Shown: one piece after another, positions 14,738 through 14,750 of the stretch
Numbering within the stretch: position 1 is the first letter of the stretch
Layout: the number at the start of each line of letters is the position of its first letter
NCBI GenBank assembly: GCA_002319915.1
Contig: DCFQ01000042.1
Span: 1-14,750 of the forward strand
Source of the DNA: Bacteroidales bacterium UBA1800
Lineage (GTDB): Bacteria > Bacteroidota > Bacteroidia > Bacteroidales > VadinHA17
Length of the DNA: 14,750 bases
Reading direction: 5' to 3'
Position numbers and translations under genes: made by a program
The notes under the pieces: model-generated
Databases searched by the model: none
Told to the model about the DNA's origin: nothing
What the model saw: the letters and a program-made list of their open reading frames with translations, nothing else

Positions 14738-14750
14738 CTTAACGCTCGGC

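Overview
The window looks like a chromosomal segment from a member of the Bacteroidetes (Bacteroidota), probably an environmental Bacteroidales-type lineage. Four points support this. Several genes are preceded by the phylum's TAnnTTTG -7 promoter element (upstream of ugd, rpsA, guaA, siaB and the flavin reductase gene). Most start codons lack a usable Shine-Dalgarno sequence. Ribosomal protein S1 has the Bacteroidetes-style acidic N-terminus. The proteins (S41 peptidase, THUMP methylase, SiaB/SiaC, the large ABCG-like transporter) are of types common in that phylum. The genus cannot be named from the sequence alone. Coding density is high, no gap between genes exceeds 300 bp, and I saw no tRNA, rRNA, CRISPR array, insertion sequence or prophage.

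Layout. (1) 1-1460, minus strand: UDP-glucose 6-dehydrogenase (ugd) followed by the first 32 codons of rfbA, which runs off the left edge. This is the start of a nucleotide-sugar operon for surface polysaccharide. (2) 1461-1738: a 278-bp divergent intergenic region with one recognisable promoter on each strand. (3) 1739-5153, plus strand: rpsA (ribosomal protein S1), a small STAS-domain anti-sigma-antagonist-like protein, and RNase Z (tRNA 3' maturation). (4) 5230-9640, plus strand: GMP synthase, an exported S41 C-terminal processing peptidase, and a THUMP-domain rRNA methyltransferase. (5) 9771-10729, plus strand: a two-gene siaB-siaC cassette (a protein kinase and its phosphoprotein substrate). 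(6) 10737-13823, minus strand: a 1028-residue ABCG-type ABC transporter with an unusual N-terminal extension, convergent with siaC across only 7 bp. (7) 13992-14579, minus strand: a flavoredoxin-like flavin reductase with its own promoter. (8) 14580-14750: intergenic sequence with a short direct repeat and a perfect palindrome that looks like a dispersed repeat.

Most of the window is housekeeping: translation, tRNA and rRNA maturation, GMP synthesis and envelope proteolysis. The less ordinary part is regulatory. Two different STAS-like phosphoswitch proteins lie about 6 kb apart: the canonical STAS protein at 3869 and SiaC at 10349. SiaC keeps the threonine at position 68 that is phosphorylated in Pseudomonas SiaC, yet neither the SiaA phosphatase nor the SiaD diguanylate cyclase is present. 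What this SiaBC pair controls, and whether the convergent ABC transporter is connected to it, is the most open question here.
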